Below the pieces are notes generated by a model. The model was given only the letters and a program-made list of their open reading frames with translations. It was not told the DNA's origin and searched no databases. This document shows, piece after piece, positions 34,530-43,504 of a DNA stretch of 64,000 nt. Within the stretch, counting starts at the first letter, position 1, and each line of letters opens with the position of its first letter. This DNA comes from Propionispora vibrioides (lineage in GTDB: Bacteria; Bacillota; Negativicutes; Propionisporales; Propionisporaceae). The stretch is taken from positions 21,065 through 85,064 of the forward strand of contig NZ_FODY01000021.1 of assembly GCF_900110485.1 (NCBI RefSeq), read 5' to 3'. The translations under genes and the position numbers were made by a program.

Positions 34530-34909
34530 CGACGGACGCAACAAATAGGCAAAAAGACGCCGAAGCTGAACTGCGTGAGGTGGAGCTGTTTGTAAGCAAG
34601 GCGCTGCGGTTTGGTGTATTAGTCAGTGCGGTGATTATCCTGTTTGGACTAATCCGGTTCATTCATACCGGGGAAGGCGGTTATCCCGGTCACAGCTATC
34701 CGACCAATATCAAGGAGTTTTTTGCCGGAGCCTTGCAGTTAAAGCCTTTTGCCATCATTCAAAGCGGTCTGTTTTGCCTGATTTTGACGCCGGTGCTGCG
34801 GGTGGGCGTATCCATTCTGGTGTTTCTTAAGGAAAAAGACTGGCTGTACGTGGGAATTTCCTCGCTTGTTTTTCTGATTCTTCTCAGCAGCCTGCTGTTT
34901 GGCAAATAG
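34526..34909 (+). CDS. DUF1634 membrane protein, TauE partner
   Basis: 127 residues with three helices (ALRFGVLVSAVIILFGLIRF, GLFCLILTPVLRVGVSILVF, LYVGISSLVFLILLSSLLFG). The segment GGYPGHSYPTNIKEFFAGAL is diagnostic of DUF1634. It is translated by overlap with the upstream permease and probably forms a complex with it. A strong terminator follows. Confidence 0.87.
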   Translation: MTTDATNRQKDAEAELREVELFVSKALRFGVLVSAVIILFGLIRFIHTGEGGYPGHSYPTNIKEFFAGALQLKPFAIIQSGLFCLILTPVLRVGVSILVFLKEKDWLYVGISSLVFLILLSSLLFGK

Positions 34910-34957
34910 TATTTTAGGATACAAGAGAGGGATGGTAGCGTGATTCGGCACGAAATG

Positions 34958-35000
34958 GAAAGGACGGTTATTTCTCAAAACGAGAATAACCGTCCTTTTA
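34958..35000. terminator. Terminator between tauE-DUF1634 and the chemoreceptor gene
   Basis: AAAGGACGGTTATT and AATAACCGTCCTTTT, perfect stem, usable from both directions. Confidence 0.9.
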
Positions 35001-35023
35001 TATTTTGCAGGTTGATTTTGTGA

Positions 35024-37003
35024 TCAGATTTTGAATTTATGAACCAGTTGGTCCAGTTCATGGGCCAGCTTAGACAAGTGACTGCTGGAAGAGGCGATTT
35101 CCTCCATGGAAGCCGACTGTTGTTCGGCGGCAGCCGAGACATTGGCGATTTCTTCCACCGACTGGTTGCCGATTTCATCAATCCGGTTCACGGCGGTGAC
35201 GACTTCCTGGCTGCCGGCGGCGATTTGCTGAATGGCGGCCGACATGTCGGTGACTTGGGCTGATACCTGACCGACCAGATCGGTAATTTCAGTAAAGGCC
35301 TGACCAGCGGTATGAACAGCGGCTGTACCGTTTTTCACTTCATGGGTGCCGTTTTGCATAACCAGTACGGCATGGTCGGTTTCCTGCTGGATTTCGGTAA
35401 TGAGTTCGGCAATTTGTTTAGCCGAATTCTGTGATTGCTCCGCCAGTTTGCGCACCTCGTCAGCTACCACGGCAAATCCTTTGCCCTGTTCGCCGGCCCG
35501 GGCCGCTTCAATGGCGGCATTGAGCGCCAGCAGGTTGGTCTGGCTGGCAATGCTGGCAATGGTGTCAACGATCTGGGTGATTTCTTTGGACCGTTCACCC
35601 AGCTTGCTGACCACGGCGGCTGATTCAGTAACTGTGTCAGATATTATTTCCATCTGTCTGATCGCCGCTGTCACTCTCTGACCGCCGTTTGTGGCTGCTG
35701 TGGCGGTAGCTTCGCTGGCGGCCGTCACAGCCTGGGTATTGGCGGCGATATGCTGGATGCCTGTGGCCATTTCATTAATGCTGGTCATGGCTGTATCAAT
35801 GCTGTTAAGCTGATTCTCACTGCCTGCGGCCAGCTTCATGCTGCTTTCGGCAATATGGCCGGAAGCCTGAGCCGACTGCTCGGCGCTGGCGGTGAGCTGC
35901 TCGGATGAGGAAGCCACGATTTCGGCGTTAGTACGTAACTGACGGATAATGTCGCGTAAGTTATTTATCATGTAATTGAACCCTTTTGCCAGAGTGGCAA
36001 ATTCGTCCTTACCTCTTACTTCGGTCTGAACAGTAAGATCGCCCTGCGATAAGGAATTGAATTTTACCGCCAGCTTCTCCAGCGGCCGGGTAATTTGTTT
36101 AGCACCAAAGTAGGTGACAGCAATGACGATCAAGACGGACAGTACGGCGATCGCAATAAACAGCCGGCCCAGCGTGGTCAGCGGCTGGTAGATATAGTCC
36201 TCCGGTACGCTGATGGCCAAAGTCCAGTTAGTGGATGGAATGGTGTTAAAAATGACCAGCATGTGTTGGCCATTTTCCTGATAGGTTTTAAAAACATTGT
36301 TCTTACCGAGAGCGTCCTTCGTCAGGTCGGCCAGGGCTTTAAACTGGCTGTCTTCCAAAATGTTCTTAGACACTACGTTCGGGTCAGGATGAGCCAGCAT
36401 AAAGCCCTTGCTGTCCAGCAGGAAGGCGTAGCCCTGGCCGTTAACCTTAATTTCGTTAACTGTTTCTACCAGCGTTTGCAGCAGAATATCTTCCGCCATG
36501 ACCGCCGTGCTTTGACCGTTCGGCGTGGTAAGCGGCAAGGCTACGGATACAACCATTTGTTTGGAATCGGCGTCTATGTAAGGATCGGTGAAGGTGAGTT
36601 TTTTATCTTGCATGGCCTGGGTATACCAGGAACGGGTCCGGGGATCGTAATCGGCCGGCGGCGTCCAGCCACTGCCGTCAATCATTTTTCCGTCACTGGT
36701 GCCCATATATACGGAGAGAATTCCCTTGTCAATTTTTTGATAGCCTGATAAATGAGGGCCGAGGACGGCGGCGGTTCCGGTTGTGCTTTCAATGGTAGAG
36801 GCGGTGGATTCTAAAATCTTGGTTTTGTTAATCAGCCAGCCATCCAGTTGGTGGATTTGCGATTGAGAGGCAAGCGCCAGTTCTTTATGAATTTCTTCAT
36901 CCAATTGGCTTTTGGTAAAAAAATAGCCTGTGCTTGTGGCAATTAAGAGCATGGCGGCGGACAAAAGTGAAAAAATAAGAATAAGGCGGGTTCTTACAGT
37001 CAT
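35024..37003 (-). CDS. Methyl-accepting chemotaxis protein with dCache sensor (1)
   Basis: 659 residues: TM1 near residues 7-27, periplasmic dCache_1 sensor to ~280, TM2, HAMP with [20 protein letters not shown], and a signalling domain with the hairpin tip [41 protein letters not shown]. The sensor has YDPRTRSWY and the downstream [18 protein letters not shown], which resembles the dCache amino-acid binding signature, so an amino acid ligand is inferred. Start at 37003 follows AGAGGTGA; the GTG at 37012 is less likely. Second receptor of the same type 730 bp away. Confidence 0.9.
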   Translation of the reverse strand: MTVRTRLILIFSLLSAAMLLIATSTGYFFTKSQLDEEIHKELALASQSQIHQLDGWLINKTKILESTASTIESTTGTAAVLGPHLSGYQKIDKGILSVYMGTSDGKMIDGSGWTPPADYDPRTRSWYTQAMQDKKLTFTDPYIDADSKQMVVSVALPLTTPNGQSTAVMAEDILLQTLVETVNEIKVNGQGYAFLLDSKGFMLAHPDPNVVSKNILEDSQFKALADLTKDALGKNNVFKTYQENGQHMLVIFNTIPSTNWTLAISVPEDYIYQPLTTLGRLFIAIAVLSVLIVIAVTYFGAKQITRPLEKLAVKFNSLSQGDLTVQTEVRGKDEFATLAKGFNYMINNLRDIIRQLRTNAEIVASSSEQLTASAEQSAQASGHIAESSMKLAAGSENQLNSIDTAMTSINEMATGIQHIAANTQAVTAASEATATAATNGGQRVTAAIRQMEIISDTVTESAAVVSKLGERSKEITQIVDTIASIASQTNLLALNAAIEAARAGEQGKGFAVVADEVRKLAEQSQNSAKQIAELITEIQQETDHAVLVMQNGTHEVKNGTAAVHTAGQAFTEITDLVGQVSAQVTDMSAAIQQIAAGSQEVVTAVNRIDEIGNQSVEEIANVSAAAEQQSASMEEIASSSSHLSKLAHELDQLVHKFKI

Positions 37004-37182
37004 GACAGTCACCTCTGATATTTTTTTATACTTGCAAAATGTATTCCAAAGTATAGCTGTCTTGCTTATATGTTAGGGATTATTATAGTTCTTGCCAAAG
37101 AGATGTTCAAGGCAAAATATGTTATTTTCTGATTAATGATGTCGAATTTTGTATAAAATAAGTCCCCCCCACAGTCGGTCAT

Positions 37183-37297
37183 TAGCTGCTTCTACCAGTG
37201 TTTGCAGCAGGATATCCACACGATCGCTGTGCTTTGAGTGTTTGGCGTGGTAAGCGGCAAGGCCACGGATACAACTTTATTACTGGTCGCATCGGTC
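37183..37297 (-). pseudogene. Fragment of a dCache chemoreceptor gene
   Basis: Read on the minus strand it encodes [20 protein letters not shown] and then ...STAIV before the frame is lost. This aligns with [20 protein letters not shown] in the adjacent receptor (gene region 36465-36580). About 38 codons survive, with a frameshift and stop, and without start, membrane segments or signalling domain. It is a decayed third copy or a recombination scar. Confidence 0.75.
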
Positions 37298-37375
37298 TGT
37301 AATATGTCCGATATGTTGGATGCCTAATCTTTGCAATTCCTTTTTAGTTTCAGCTTCATTAATTAATATAGACAT
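37280..37375 (-). CDS. Short reading frame behind a terminator hairpin
   Basis: 31 codons, beginning SILINEAETKKELQRLG after the start methionine, with an excellent AGGAGGTGAG site 6 nt before the ATG. It ends at TAA inside the receptor fragment, so it appears to be the 5' end of a gene whose remainder was replaced by receptor sequence. The lost gene is unknown to me. It may still be translated as a short peptide. Confidence 0.4.
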   Translation of the reverse strand: MSILINEAETKKELQRLGIQHIGHITDRCDQ

Positions 37376-37390
37376 TGCTCTCACCTCCTA

Positions 37391-37431
37391 ATAAAAAGAC
37401 CGGAATGATGACAAACGTCAATCATTCCGGC
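37391..37431 (-). terminator. Hairpin/attenuator upstream of the short frame
   Basis: On the minus strand CCGGAATGATTGACGTTTGT-type hairpin (arms CCGGAATGAT and ATCATTCCGG) is followed by TCTTTTTATT. It lies between promoter and ribosome site, as in a regulated leader. Confidence 0.65.
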
Positions 37432-37533
37432 CTCCGGTTTTCCAGTTGGTCGTATGCATAAATACGATTTTGTACTGCCAGCAAAAGCGGTTTCTTTCAT
37501 ACGCTGCATGAGCTAGGAATATAAGTGATTCCT

Positions 37534-37562
37534 ATCATATCGTCTATGTAATTGCCTGTCAA
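37534..37562 (-). promoter_or_regulatory. Strong promoter on the minus strand
   Basis: TTGACA (37562-37557), 17-nt spacer, TATGAT (37539-37534). It drives a leader of about 100 nt ending in the hairpin at 37391-37431. Confidence 0.7.
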
Positions 37563-37687
37563 TAACTATTTGTAAACCTATCGCTCAATATGAAAATTAT
37601 GTTGCATAAAGGATAAAGCGGTCTCCAATTTTGGATTAATATTTTAACTTTTCCGATATATGATGCAGCTTATATAATTGTCTTAGA

Positions 37688-37731
37688 AAAAAATACATCC
37701 GTGTTTCCTAGGAATCACGGATGTATTTTAC
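37688..37731 (-). terminator. Terminator of the second chemoreceptor gene
   Basis: AAAATACATCCGTG and CACGGATGTATTTT, perfect; U-run on the minus strand. Confidence 0.88.
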
Positions 37732-37733
37732 TG

Positions 37734-39710
37734 TTAAACTTTAAATTTATGAATCAATTGGTCAAGTTCTTGAGCCAGCTTGGCTAAATGACTGCTGGAA
37801 GAGGCGATTTCCTCCATAGAAGCCGACTGCTGTTCGGCAGCAGCCGAGACATTGGCGATTTCTTCTACCGACTGGTTGCCGATTTCGTCAATCCGGTTCA
37901 CGGCGGTGACGACTTCCTGACTGCCGGCGGCGATTTGCTGAATGGCGGCCGACATGTCGGTGATTTGGGCCGATACCTGGCTGATCAGGCCGGTAATTTC
38001 GGTGAAGGACTGACCGGCGGTGTCAACGGCTTTGGAACCGTTTTTCACTTCGCGGGTGCCGTCCTGCATGACCTGTACGGCCCGGTCGGTTTCCCGTTGA
38101 ATTTCGGTAATCAGCTCGGCGATCTGTTTGGCCGAATCCTGGGACTGTTCAGCCAGCTTACGAACTTCGTCGGCTACTACGGCAAAGCCGCGGCCCTGTT
38201 CACCGGCCCGGGCGGCTTCAATAGCGGCATTGAGGGCCAGCAGGTTGGTCTGACCGGCAATGCTGGAGATGGTGTCGACAATCTGAGTGATTTCCTTGGA
38301 GCGTTCGCCTAGCTTGCTAACCACTTCTGCCGACTCCATGACTGTCCGGGAAATGACGTCCATCTGCTGGACCGCGGCTTCCACCGTCTTGCCACCGCTT
38401 TGGGCGGCATTGGCAGTGGCTTCACTGGCAGCGGTTACCGACTGGGTATTGGCGGCGATATGCTGAATACCTGCGGCCATTTCATTGATGCTGGTGGTTG
38501 CTGCGTCAATGCTGCTGATTTGCTTTTCACTGCCTTCAGCCAGCTTCATACTGCTTTCAGCGATATGAGAGGAAGCCTGAGCCGATTGCTCGGCACTGGC
38601 TGTAAGCTGTTCGGAAGAGGAAGCTACAGTTTCGGCATTGGCCCGCAACTGACGGATAATATTATGTAAGTTATTTATCATATAATTAAAGCCCTTGGCT
38701 AAAACAGCGAATTCGTCCTCGCCTTTTACTACAGCCTGGACCGTCAAATCGCCTTCCGACAGTGCCTTGAAGTTTCCGGCCAGACTTTCCAGCGGTTGGG
38801 TGATTTGCTTGGCAATAAAGTAGGTAACGCCAATAACGATCAGGATGGAGAGGAAGGCGATGCCAATAAACAGCCAGCGCAGCGTGGTCAGAGGCTGGTA
38901 GATAAAGTCTTCCGGCACACAAATGACCAGCGTCCAATTGGTAGTGGGCACGGTGTTAAAAACAGCCAGCATGCTTTTGCCATTTTCCTGGTAGGATTTA
39001 AAGACATCGTTTTTACCAATAGCGTCTTTCGTCAGGTCGGCCAGGGTCTTGAACTGACTGTCTTCCAGAATATTTTTGGATACCACATTCGGATCGGGAT
39101 GGGCCAGCATGAAGCCCTTGCTGTCTAACAAATAGGCGTAGCCCTGGCCGTCGAGGTTAATTTGCTTGACCGTATCGACTAAAGTCTGCAACAAAATATC
39201 TTCGGCGATGACGGCTTTGACCTGGCCAGTCTCTCCCTTAACCGGCTTGGCTACCGATACCGCCATTTGATTGGTGGTCATGTCCAGATAAGGATCGGTG
39301 AAAACCAGTTTGTTTTCGGTGAGGGCCTGTTTATACCAGGGACGTTTGCGGGGATCGTAGTCGGCCGGCAGGGATGAACCGCTGCCGTCAATCATGACGC
39401 CGCCTGCTGTGCCGATGTACATGTCGGAAATCTCTTTATCAACCAGTTTGTAGCCCGACATGTGAGCCGGCTGAGCATTATCGCCAACGGTTTTTTGGAT
39501 GGTCACATCCATATATTCTAAGATTTTGGCCTTGCTAATCAGCCAGCCATCAAGCTTATGTACTTGCGCTTTGGATACATTGTCCAAGGCCGTATATATC
39601 TCCTTGGTCAATTGATCCTTGGTAAAAAAATAGCCGGCCCCTGTGGACACAAGAAGAATAGCGGCCGCTAACAATGAAAAAATAAGGATGAGTTTGTTTC
39701 TTACGTTCAT
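37734..39710 (-). CDS. Methyl-accepting chemotaxis protein with dCache sensor (2)
   Basis: 658 residues, colinear paralogue of the receptor at 35024. TM1 near residues 7-27, dCache sensor with [13 protein letters not shown] and [20 protein letters not shown]2, HAMP, and a signalling domain with [20 protein letters not shown] and the C-terminal [16 protein letters not shown]. The sensor differs most in residues 50-110, so ligand choice may differ, while the cytoplasmic halves are almost identical, consistent with recent duplication or gene conversion. AGAGGTGA precedes the ATG. Confidence 0.9.
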   Translation of the reverse strand: MNVRNKLILIFSLLAAAILLVSTGAGYFFTKDQLTKEIYTALDNVSKAQVHKLDGWLISKAKILEYMDVTIQKTVGDNAQPAHMSGYKLVDKEISDMYIGTAGGVMIDGSGSSLPADYDPRKRPWYKQALTENKLVFTDPYLDMTTNQMAVSVAKPVKGETGQVKAVIAEDILLQTLVDTVKQINLDGQGYAYLLDSKGFMLAHPDPNVVSKNILEDSQFKTLADLTKDAIGKNDVFKSYQENGKSMLAVFNTVPTTNWTLVICVPEDFIYQPLTTLRWLFIGIAFLSILIVIGVTYFIAKQITQPLESLAGNFKALSEGDLTVQAVVKGEDEFAVLAKGFNYMINNLHNIIRQLRANAETVASSSEQLTASAEQSAQASSHIAESSMKLAEGSEKQISSIDAATTSINEMAAGIQHIAANTQSVTAASEATANAAQSGGKTVEAAVQQMDVISRTVMESAEVVSKLGERSKEITQIVDTISSIAGQTNLLALNAAIEAARAGEQGRGFAVVADEVRKLAEQSQDSAKQIAELITEIQRETDRAVQVMQDGTREVKNGSKAVDTAGQSFTEITGLISQVSAQITDMSAAIQQIAAGSQEVVTAVNRIDEIGNQSVEEIANVSAAAEQQSASMEEIASSSSHLAKLAQELDQLIHKFKV

Positions 39711-39840
39711 GATGGTTCACCTCTAAAAATGATTTGTTCCAGTCCTCGTATTGCGGAATGCTTGGAAAGTAAAATTGCCGGTCAATTTGTGCACAGAAAA
39801 TAGTGAACATAATCACCTCTTTTGTGATATGACCTCTATT

Positions 39841-39869
39841 ATAATAAACCACCGGCAAGTAAACTGCAA
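39841..39869 (-). promoter_or_regulatory. Promoter of the second chemoreceptor gene
   Basis: Minus strand TTGCAG (39869-39864), 17-nt spacer, TATTAT (39846-39841). The -35 lies within a perfect dyad CTGCA-AAA-TGCAG (39864-39876). A short frame with AAAGAGGTGATT and ATG at about 39814 starts in the leader and overlaps the receptor start out of frame; it may act as a leader peptide. Confidence 0.55.
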
Positions 39870-40002
39870 AATGCAGTACACTTAGCCGGACGGATTGCTT
39901 GCTTTTGTGCAACAAAAAATCAGCCATATGTCCAAACAACTGCGGTATTCTGGCTGATACGTCATTGTATACATGAAAGATATAAAGTTGAGGAAATGCC
40001 AT

Positions 40003-40285
40003 AAAGGTATAGAAAACCTTACGTTAATCTTAATTGATAATTCTCCGGCAGTCAACAAAAAATACTAACTTTTGACTGATTTTGTCAAAATATCGCTTCT
40101 TTTGTCTGCGTGTGTGCATGATGAGAAGACAGGAGAACATCACGACAGTGTAGAAGTAAACAACAGAATTTACGAGGACTCGAAAAAGAGAGAGGATTTA
40201 CTGCCCAAGAATATGTACGCAGCAGGACAGATTGAGCCGTAAGGACCGGGTATAGCAGTAGAGTTAGTTTGAGCAGGCCCAATAG
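40003..40285. other. Intergenic stretch, no gene seen
   Basis: AT-rich, between the receptor promoter region and a gene fragment. No frame with ribosome site; no strong hairpin. Confidence 0.35.
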
Positions 40286-40450
40286 GGGGTCTTCGACAAG
40301 CTGGATAAAGAGGTATTATCCAAGATTGTCACGCCGGAGTTTGTCCGGATTGTGGAAGAAACCCTGCAAGAGGCGTCTGGAATGTTTTCTGTGCCGGTTG
40401 ATGCCAAATTTGTCTACAGCCTGGCTTTTGCACATAGAGAGACTGTTTGA
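40286..40450 (+). pseudogene. Gene fragment without start
   Basis: An open frame of about 54 codons encoding FDKLDKEVLSKIVTPEFVRI, VEETLQEASGMFSVPVDAKF and VYSLAFAHRETV, bounded upstream by a stop and lacking any start codon with ribosome site. The sequence looks like real protein (a helical segment possibly of a PRD-containing regulator), but the family is not certain. Confidence 0.4.
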
Positions 40451-40535
40451 GCCTATATCGTCGAAATGATGGATGTCCATTTAAACACAACGACAGCAGA
40501 ACAACCAATGTCCGTTATAATGGGAGGCGGAAGGC

Positions 40536-40895
40536 ATGAAGATTAGAGAAGCCTATACTTGTCCGTTGGAATTAACGCACGATCTGACCAAGGGGAAATG
40601 GAAACCGATCATCCTGTGGCTATTAGGCAAGGAACCGTCGTCCCTTGCCGGGCTTGAGAAAAACATACAGGGCATTAATCAGAAAATGCTGCTGGAACAA
40701 TTAAAGGAACTTGCCGATATTGGGATGATTGATAAAAAGACCTTTGCCGGCTATCCGTTAAAGGTGGAATATTTTCTTCTGGAGCGGGGCCGGAGAATGC
40801 TGGAGGCTATTACCATCATGCAGGGCATCGGCGTCGATCTCATGAGGGAAAACGGCATGGAAGAGGACTTGCGGGCTCAGGGCTTTATGGAATAG
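40536..40895 (+). CDS. HxlR-family transcriptional regulator
   Basis: 119-residue winged-helix protein of the HxlR/DUF24 group. YTCPLELTHDLTKGKWKPII with the N-terminal cysteine, LEKNIQGINQKMLLEQLKEL (recognition helix) and VEYFLLERGRRMLEAI (wing and dimer helix). Such proteins often sense electrophiles or disulfide stress through that cysteine. GGGAGG precedes the ATG. A perfect dyad TTACCCAC-GAAAAA-GTGGGTAA (40898-40919) directly after the gene could be its operator for the following flavoprotein gene. Confidence 0.88.
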   Translation: MKIREAYTCPLELTHDLTKGKWKPIILWLLGKEPSSLAGLEKNIQGINQKMLLEQLKELADIGMIDKKTFAGYPLKVEYFLLERGRRMLEAITIMQGIGVDLMRENGMEEDLRAQGFME

Positions 40896-40897
40896 AC

Positions 40898-40919
40898 TTA
40901 CCCACGAAAAAGTGGGTAA
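40898..40919. promoter_or_regulatory. Candidate HxlR operator
   Basis: TTACCCAC and GTGGGTAA, 8-bp perfect arms, lying 24 bp upstream of TATAAT (40943-40948) that could serve the PPOX gene. Confidence 0.4.
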
Positions 40920-40980
40920 TATACCACTCTTGGCCACAACGCTATAATGAAGATAACAATATAGTGTAGGAGTGGTTATC

Positions 40981-41400
40981 GTGCGTAATGTGGAAAAAAC
41001 GATTGGTAATTTGATTGATAAGCAAAGCATTGCCTTTATCGGATCGGTAGATGACGAAGGGTTCCCCCATATGAAAGCCATGCTGGCACCCCGCCAGCGG
41101 GCCGGCCTTAAGGAGTTTTATTTAACGACCAATACCTCGTCCTTACGGGTACGGCAATACAGGGAAAACTCCAAAGCCAGCCTGTATTTTTGCGACAGGC
41201 GCTTTTTTCGCGGCGTCATGTTAAAAGGCAGGATGGAAGTACTGGAAGACGCGGCTGCCAAAGCAATGATCTGGCGCGAGGGAGATACGCTGTACTATCC
41301 GTTGGGCATCACCGATCCTGATTATTGTGTCCTGAGATTTGTAGCGGAAGCAGGTCGGTATTACAGCAACTTTGCTTCGGAAAGTTTTGTTGTAGAGTAA
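40981..41400 (+). CDS. Pyridoxamine 5'-phosphate oxidase-like (PPOX) flavoprotein
   Basis: 139 residues, split-barrel FMN-binding fold. GTG start with AGGAG 8 nt upstream. IAFIGSVDDEGFPHMKAMLA, EFYLTTNTSSLRVRQYREN, ASLYFCDRRFFRGVMLKGRM and DYCVLRFVAEAGRYY follow the general-stress-protein 26/PPOX pattern. Likely binds FMN or F420-like cofactor and acts in redox detoxification, under control of the adjacent HxlR protein (inference). Confidence 0.82.
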   Translation: MRNVEKTIGNLIDKQSIAFIGSVDDEGFPHMKAMLAPRQRAGLKEFYLTTNTSSLRVRQYRENSKASLYFCDRRFFRGVMLKGRMEVLEDAAAKAMIWREGDTLYYPLGITDPDYCVLRFVAEAGRYYSNFASESFVVE

Positions 41401-41459
41401 GATAAGGAGCTTAAGCTGTGGGGAACGGAAGCGATTTTTCGCGAATAAATATCGAAAGC

Positions 41460-41490
41460 TAAGGACCGGAGTGAATCCGGTCCTTTTTTG
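41460..41490 (+). terminator. Terminator after the PPOX gene
   Basis: AAGGACCGG-AGTGAAT-CCGGTCCTTTTTT. Confidence 0.88.
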
Positions 41491-42184
41491 TCTGTGTAAT
41501 TAAAAAACATACTTATCGTATCTGTGTTTTGATGAAGAAAGCTATTTGTAAACCTACTATTTTTCCATAAAGAAGAAATAAAACTATTTATAGGGAAAAT
41601 ATATAAAATCTCCTATACTTTTTAGGCATATTTTGTACGGATAATAAATAGAGGGAGAATTAATTTCTTTTCCGGGAGGGATTTTAGTTAAATAAATCCT
41701 TTTCCATATTTGATAAATTTAGCGGGTTAAATTGTAAGGAAAGTATAAAATATACAAATTAATTTAAAATTTAGTAATATTTTACAAATATTACTAAATT
41801 ATTTACTCTTTATTTAGATAGACTCTGATACTGGAAATAGATTATTAAAATTTAAGGATTTTTCATTTATTTCAGTTTCAGTGAAATTCTGATGGTGACT
41901 CAGCCAAATAAGGGGGCGTGTATTGGGACTGGAATATGGGGAACGAGGAACCTCATTAAATTAGAAAACTGAATATATCATGGGTGGTATATTGAATCGA
42001 TGCTTTAATTGCCATTGAAATGATTGCCAGTATAAAAGACTGCAAGATAGCAGTTTTTTTGTTTTTTTAAGATAACTTTTAGTAGCGTCAGCTTGACATG
42101 GTAAGGGTGTAACCGGGAAAGTTCTTTACTAACGCATGTTGGTAAAGCTGTTTCCACCTGTAGCTAGAACAGAGGAGGATTACT
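41491..42184. other. AT-rich boundary region before the tail island
   Basis: About 690 bp, markedly more AT-rich than the host genes, with no credible gene. It has a perfect inverted repeat TTTAGTAATATTT-TACA-AATATTACTAAA near 41770, a small terminator ACTGC-AAGATA-GCAGTTTTTTT (42037-42069), a TTGACA at 42092 and a hairpin GGAAA..CTTTAC..GTAAAG..TTTCC (42116-42155) just before the first island gene. I see no attachment-site direct repeat, but could not compare with the far boundary by alignment. Confidence 0.5.
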
Positions 42185-42586
42185 ATGTATAGTAAATCAC
42201 AGCCATGCTTGAATCAAAGTGTAGTTGCTACGCCATATGTTTTTTCTGAATATGACGGTCAAGGAATTTTGCATATCATCCGGCGCTATTATGAGCTCCG
42301 GAGTGCAGCTGAAATGACGGCGGCGCAATATGAGCATATCAATTACAGCAGCAGCCATAACGGGGGCAAAGACGATATTTTATGCGTGCTGGCCGATATT
42401 GATCAGGGGGTGGCCGGGTTGCCGGCACGGCAGATGGCTGTAGTCAGACTATTAAAGCTGGGCTATCTGATTCAAGAGATTGGTAAAATTCTTGGGATTA
42501 GCCAGGTGACAGTAAACTATCATATCCGTCAGGCCGGTACTCGGTTAGCCGAATATCTGAATACTTCAGGTAGGGGGAATGGATAA
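42185..42586 (+). CDS. Sigma region 4-like / HTH regulator of the tail island
   Basis: 133 residues. C-terminal half has ARQMAVVRLLKLGYLIQEIG and KILGISQVTVNYHIRQAGTR, a sigma-70 region 4-type helix-turn-helix; the N-terminal half is unassigned. Similar small proteins control late gene expression in phages. AGAGGAGG precedes the ATG. As the first gene of the island it is the likely activator of the cassette. Its stop overlaps the next gene. Confidence 0.72.
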   Translation: MYSKSQPCLNQSVVATPYVFSEYDGQGILHIIRRYYELRSAAEMTAAQYEHINYSSSHNGGKDDILCVLADIDQGVAGLPARQMAVVRLLKLGYLIQEIGKILGISQVTVNYHIRQAGTRLAEYLNTSGRGNG

Positions 42587-42785
42587 GAATATGGGACGCT
42601 ATTATACATTAGAAATGCTGGAAGAGTTTTATCGTTATCAAGAGCCACAGCTCTCGGAAGAAGAAGTGCAGAAAAAGGCAAAAGAGTTAAAGCGGGCGTT
42701 AAATACATTGGAAATCAGTTGGTCCCGCAGCAATCGACGGTTTTACGAGCACAATCAGCTTCAGGACTTCTTGAAAAATTTTTGA
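42579..42785 (+). CDS. Small hypothetical phage protein
   Basis: 68 residues, highly charged and helical (RYYTLEMLEEFYRYQEPQLS, EEEVQKKAKELKRALNTLEI). The ATG at 42579 overlaps the preceding gene; ATG 42591 is an alternative. No family recognised. Possibly a small accessory regulator. Confidence 0.6.
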   Translation: MDKNMGRYYTLEMLEEFYRYQEPQLSEEEVQKKAKELKRALNTLEISWSRSNRRFYEHNQLQDFLKNF

Positions 42786-42844
42786 TCAATGATCCTAACC
42801 TTATTTGGTGTTTTATGTACGTATAAAGAATAGGAGGTGAAATT

Positions 42845-42994
42845 ATGTTTTGTCCATTACTCTGCATCAGACCTGATAACATGCTGGTTTCCGACAACCA
42901 GTGCCTAAAGGAGGCATGCTCCTGGTGGGTTGCCGATAATAACACCGGTGCCTGTGCCATCTGCCGGATGGGGGAATATGCCGCCAAACAATAA
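42845..42994 (+). CDS. Cysteine-rich 49-residue protein
   Basis: Short gene with a very strong ATAGGAGGTGAAATT site before the ATG. FCPLLCIRPDNM at the start, NQCLKEACSWW in the middle and TGACAICRMG near the end supply six cysteines in a pattern suited to binding zinc or a cluster. It lies between the regulator and the tail genes. Such mini-proteins occur in phage late operons, but I do not know this one. Confidence 0.65.
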   Translation: MFCPLLCIRPDNMLVSDNQCLKEACSWWVADNNTGACAICRMGEYAAKQ

Positions 42995-43017
42995 TTCACT
43001 AAAAAGGAGTTGATAGC

Positions 43018-43494
43018 TTGGTTTCCACTTTAAAACTAAGTGACATTGCCGTTAAGTGGCGGAATACGTTACAGGCTAGTACGGCAATTCAAAATTACTG
43101 TATGGCGAAATACAGCCGGGCACCGCAAATATATGTCGGTCTCAACGGCAAAAACATGCCGGAAGATGCTGATTGTCCGCTAATTGCTTTGTATCCCGTT
43201 GCAAAAACGGAAGGTCTGGAACAGCAGCAATACACCTATAAGCTTTCCGTTGGCTGGGTTATTCTTCAAGATGGAGTGACAACGACCGGCAATCTTACGG
43301 AATATTCCGGTGTTGATGAGTGCGACGAACTTGGACAACTGATATATCTGGAACTGGCGGGGTTAAGTGCAGCCAGTCCGATCAGTGAAGTCAACTATAG
43401 TATAGAGCCTGTAGCCTATTATCCACGGTTTCCCGGACGTATGGATATCACCCTGAAGATAACGCCGGTCAATGGCTATTCCATTGAATATTAG
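43018..43494 (+). CDS. Tail terminator/completion-like protein
   Basis: 158 residues, TTG start with AAAAAGGAG 8 nt upstream. Strand-rich (QQQYTYKLSVGWVILQDGVT, MDITLKITPVNGYSIEY at the C-terminus). Its position immediately before the tail tube gene matches lambda gpU, which caps the tail. The assignment is from position and general fold more than from motif. Confidence 0.6.
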   Translation: MVSTLKLSDIAVKWRNTLQASTAIQNYCMAKYSRAPQIYVGLNGKNMPEDADCPLIALYPVAKTEGLEQQQYTYKLSVGWVILQDGVTTTGNLTEYSGVDECDELGQLIYLELAGLSAASPISEVNYSIEPVAYYPRFPGRMDITLKITPVNGYSIEY

Positions 43495-43504
43495 GAGGTA
43501 TAAC

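Larger units (their letters stand above)
37004..37733. other. Inter-receptor region with relic and leader RNA
   Basis: 730 bp between the two receptor genes. It holds a promoter, hairpin/terminator and short frame on the minus strand, a fragment of a third receptor gene, and the terminator of the second receptor gene; each is listed separately. The remaining stretches (37004-37182, 37563-37687) are AT-rich with no feature I can name. Confidence 0.6.

Noticed and set aside
37391..37540. Known riboswitch class for the leader RNA
   Set aside because: Compared by eye with TPP, cobalamin, preQ1, GEMM and Moco patterns; no convincing match, so left unassigned.
39556..40002. 148-codon minus-strand frame
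   Set aside because: Overlaps the chemoreceptor start out of frame. Only the part from about 39814 has a ribosome site; treated as a possible leader peptide, not a gene.
40269..40469. 66-codon plus-strand frame
   Set aside because: Arg/Ser-rich shadow of a gene fragment read in another frame at 40286-40450.
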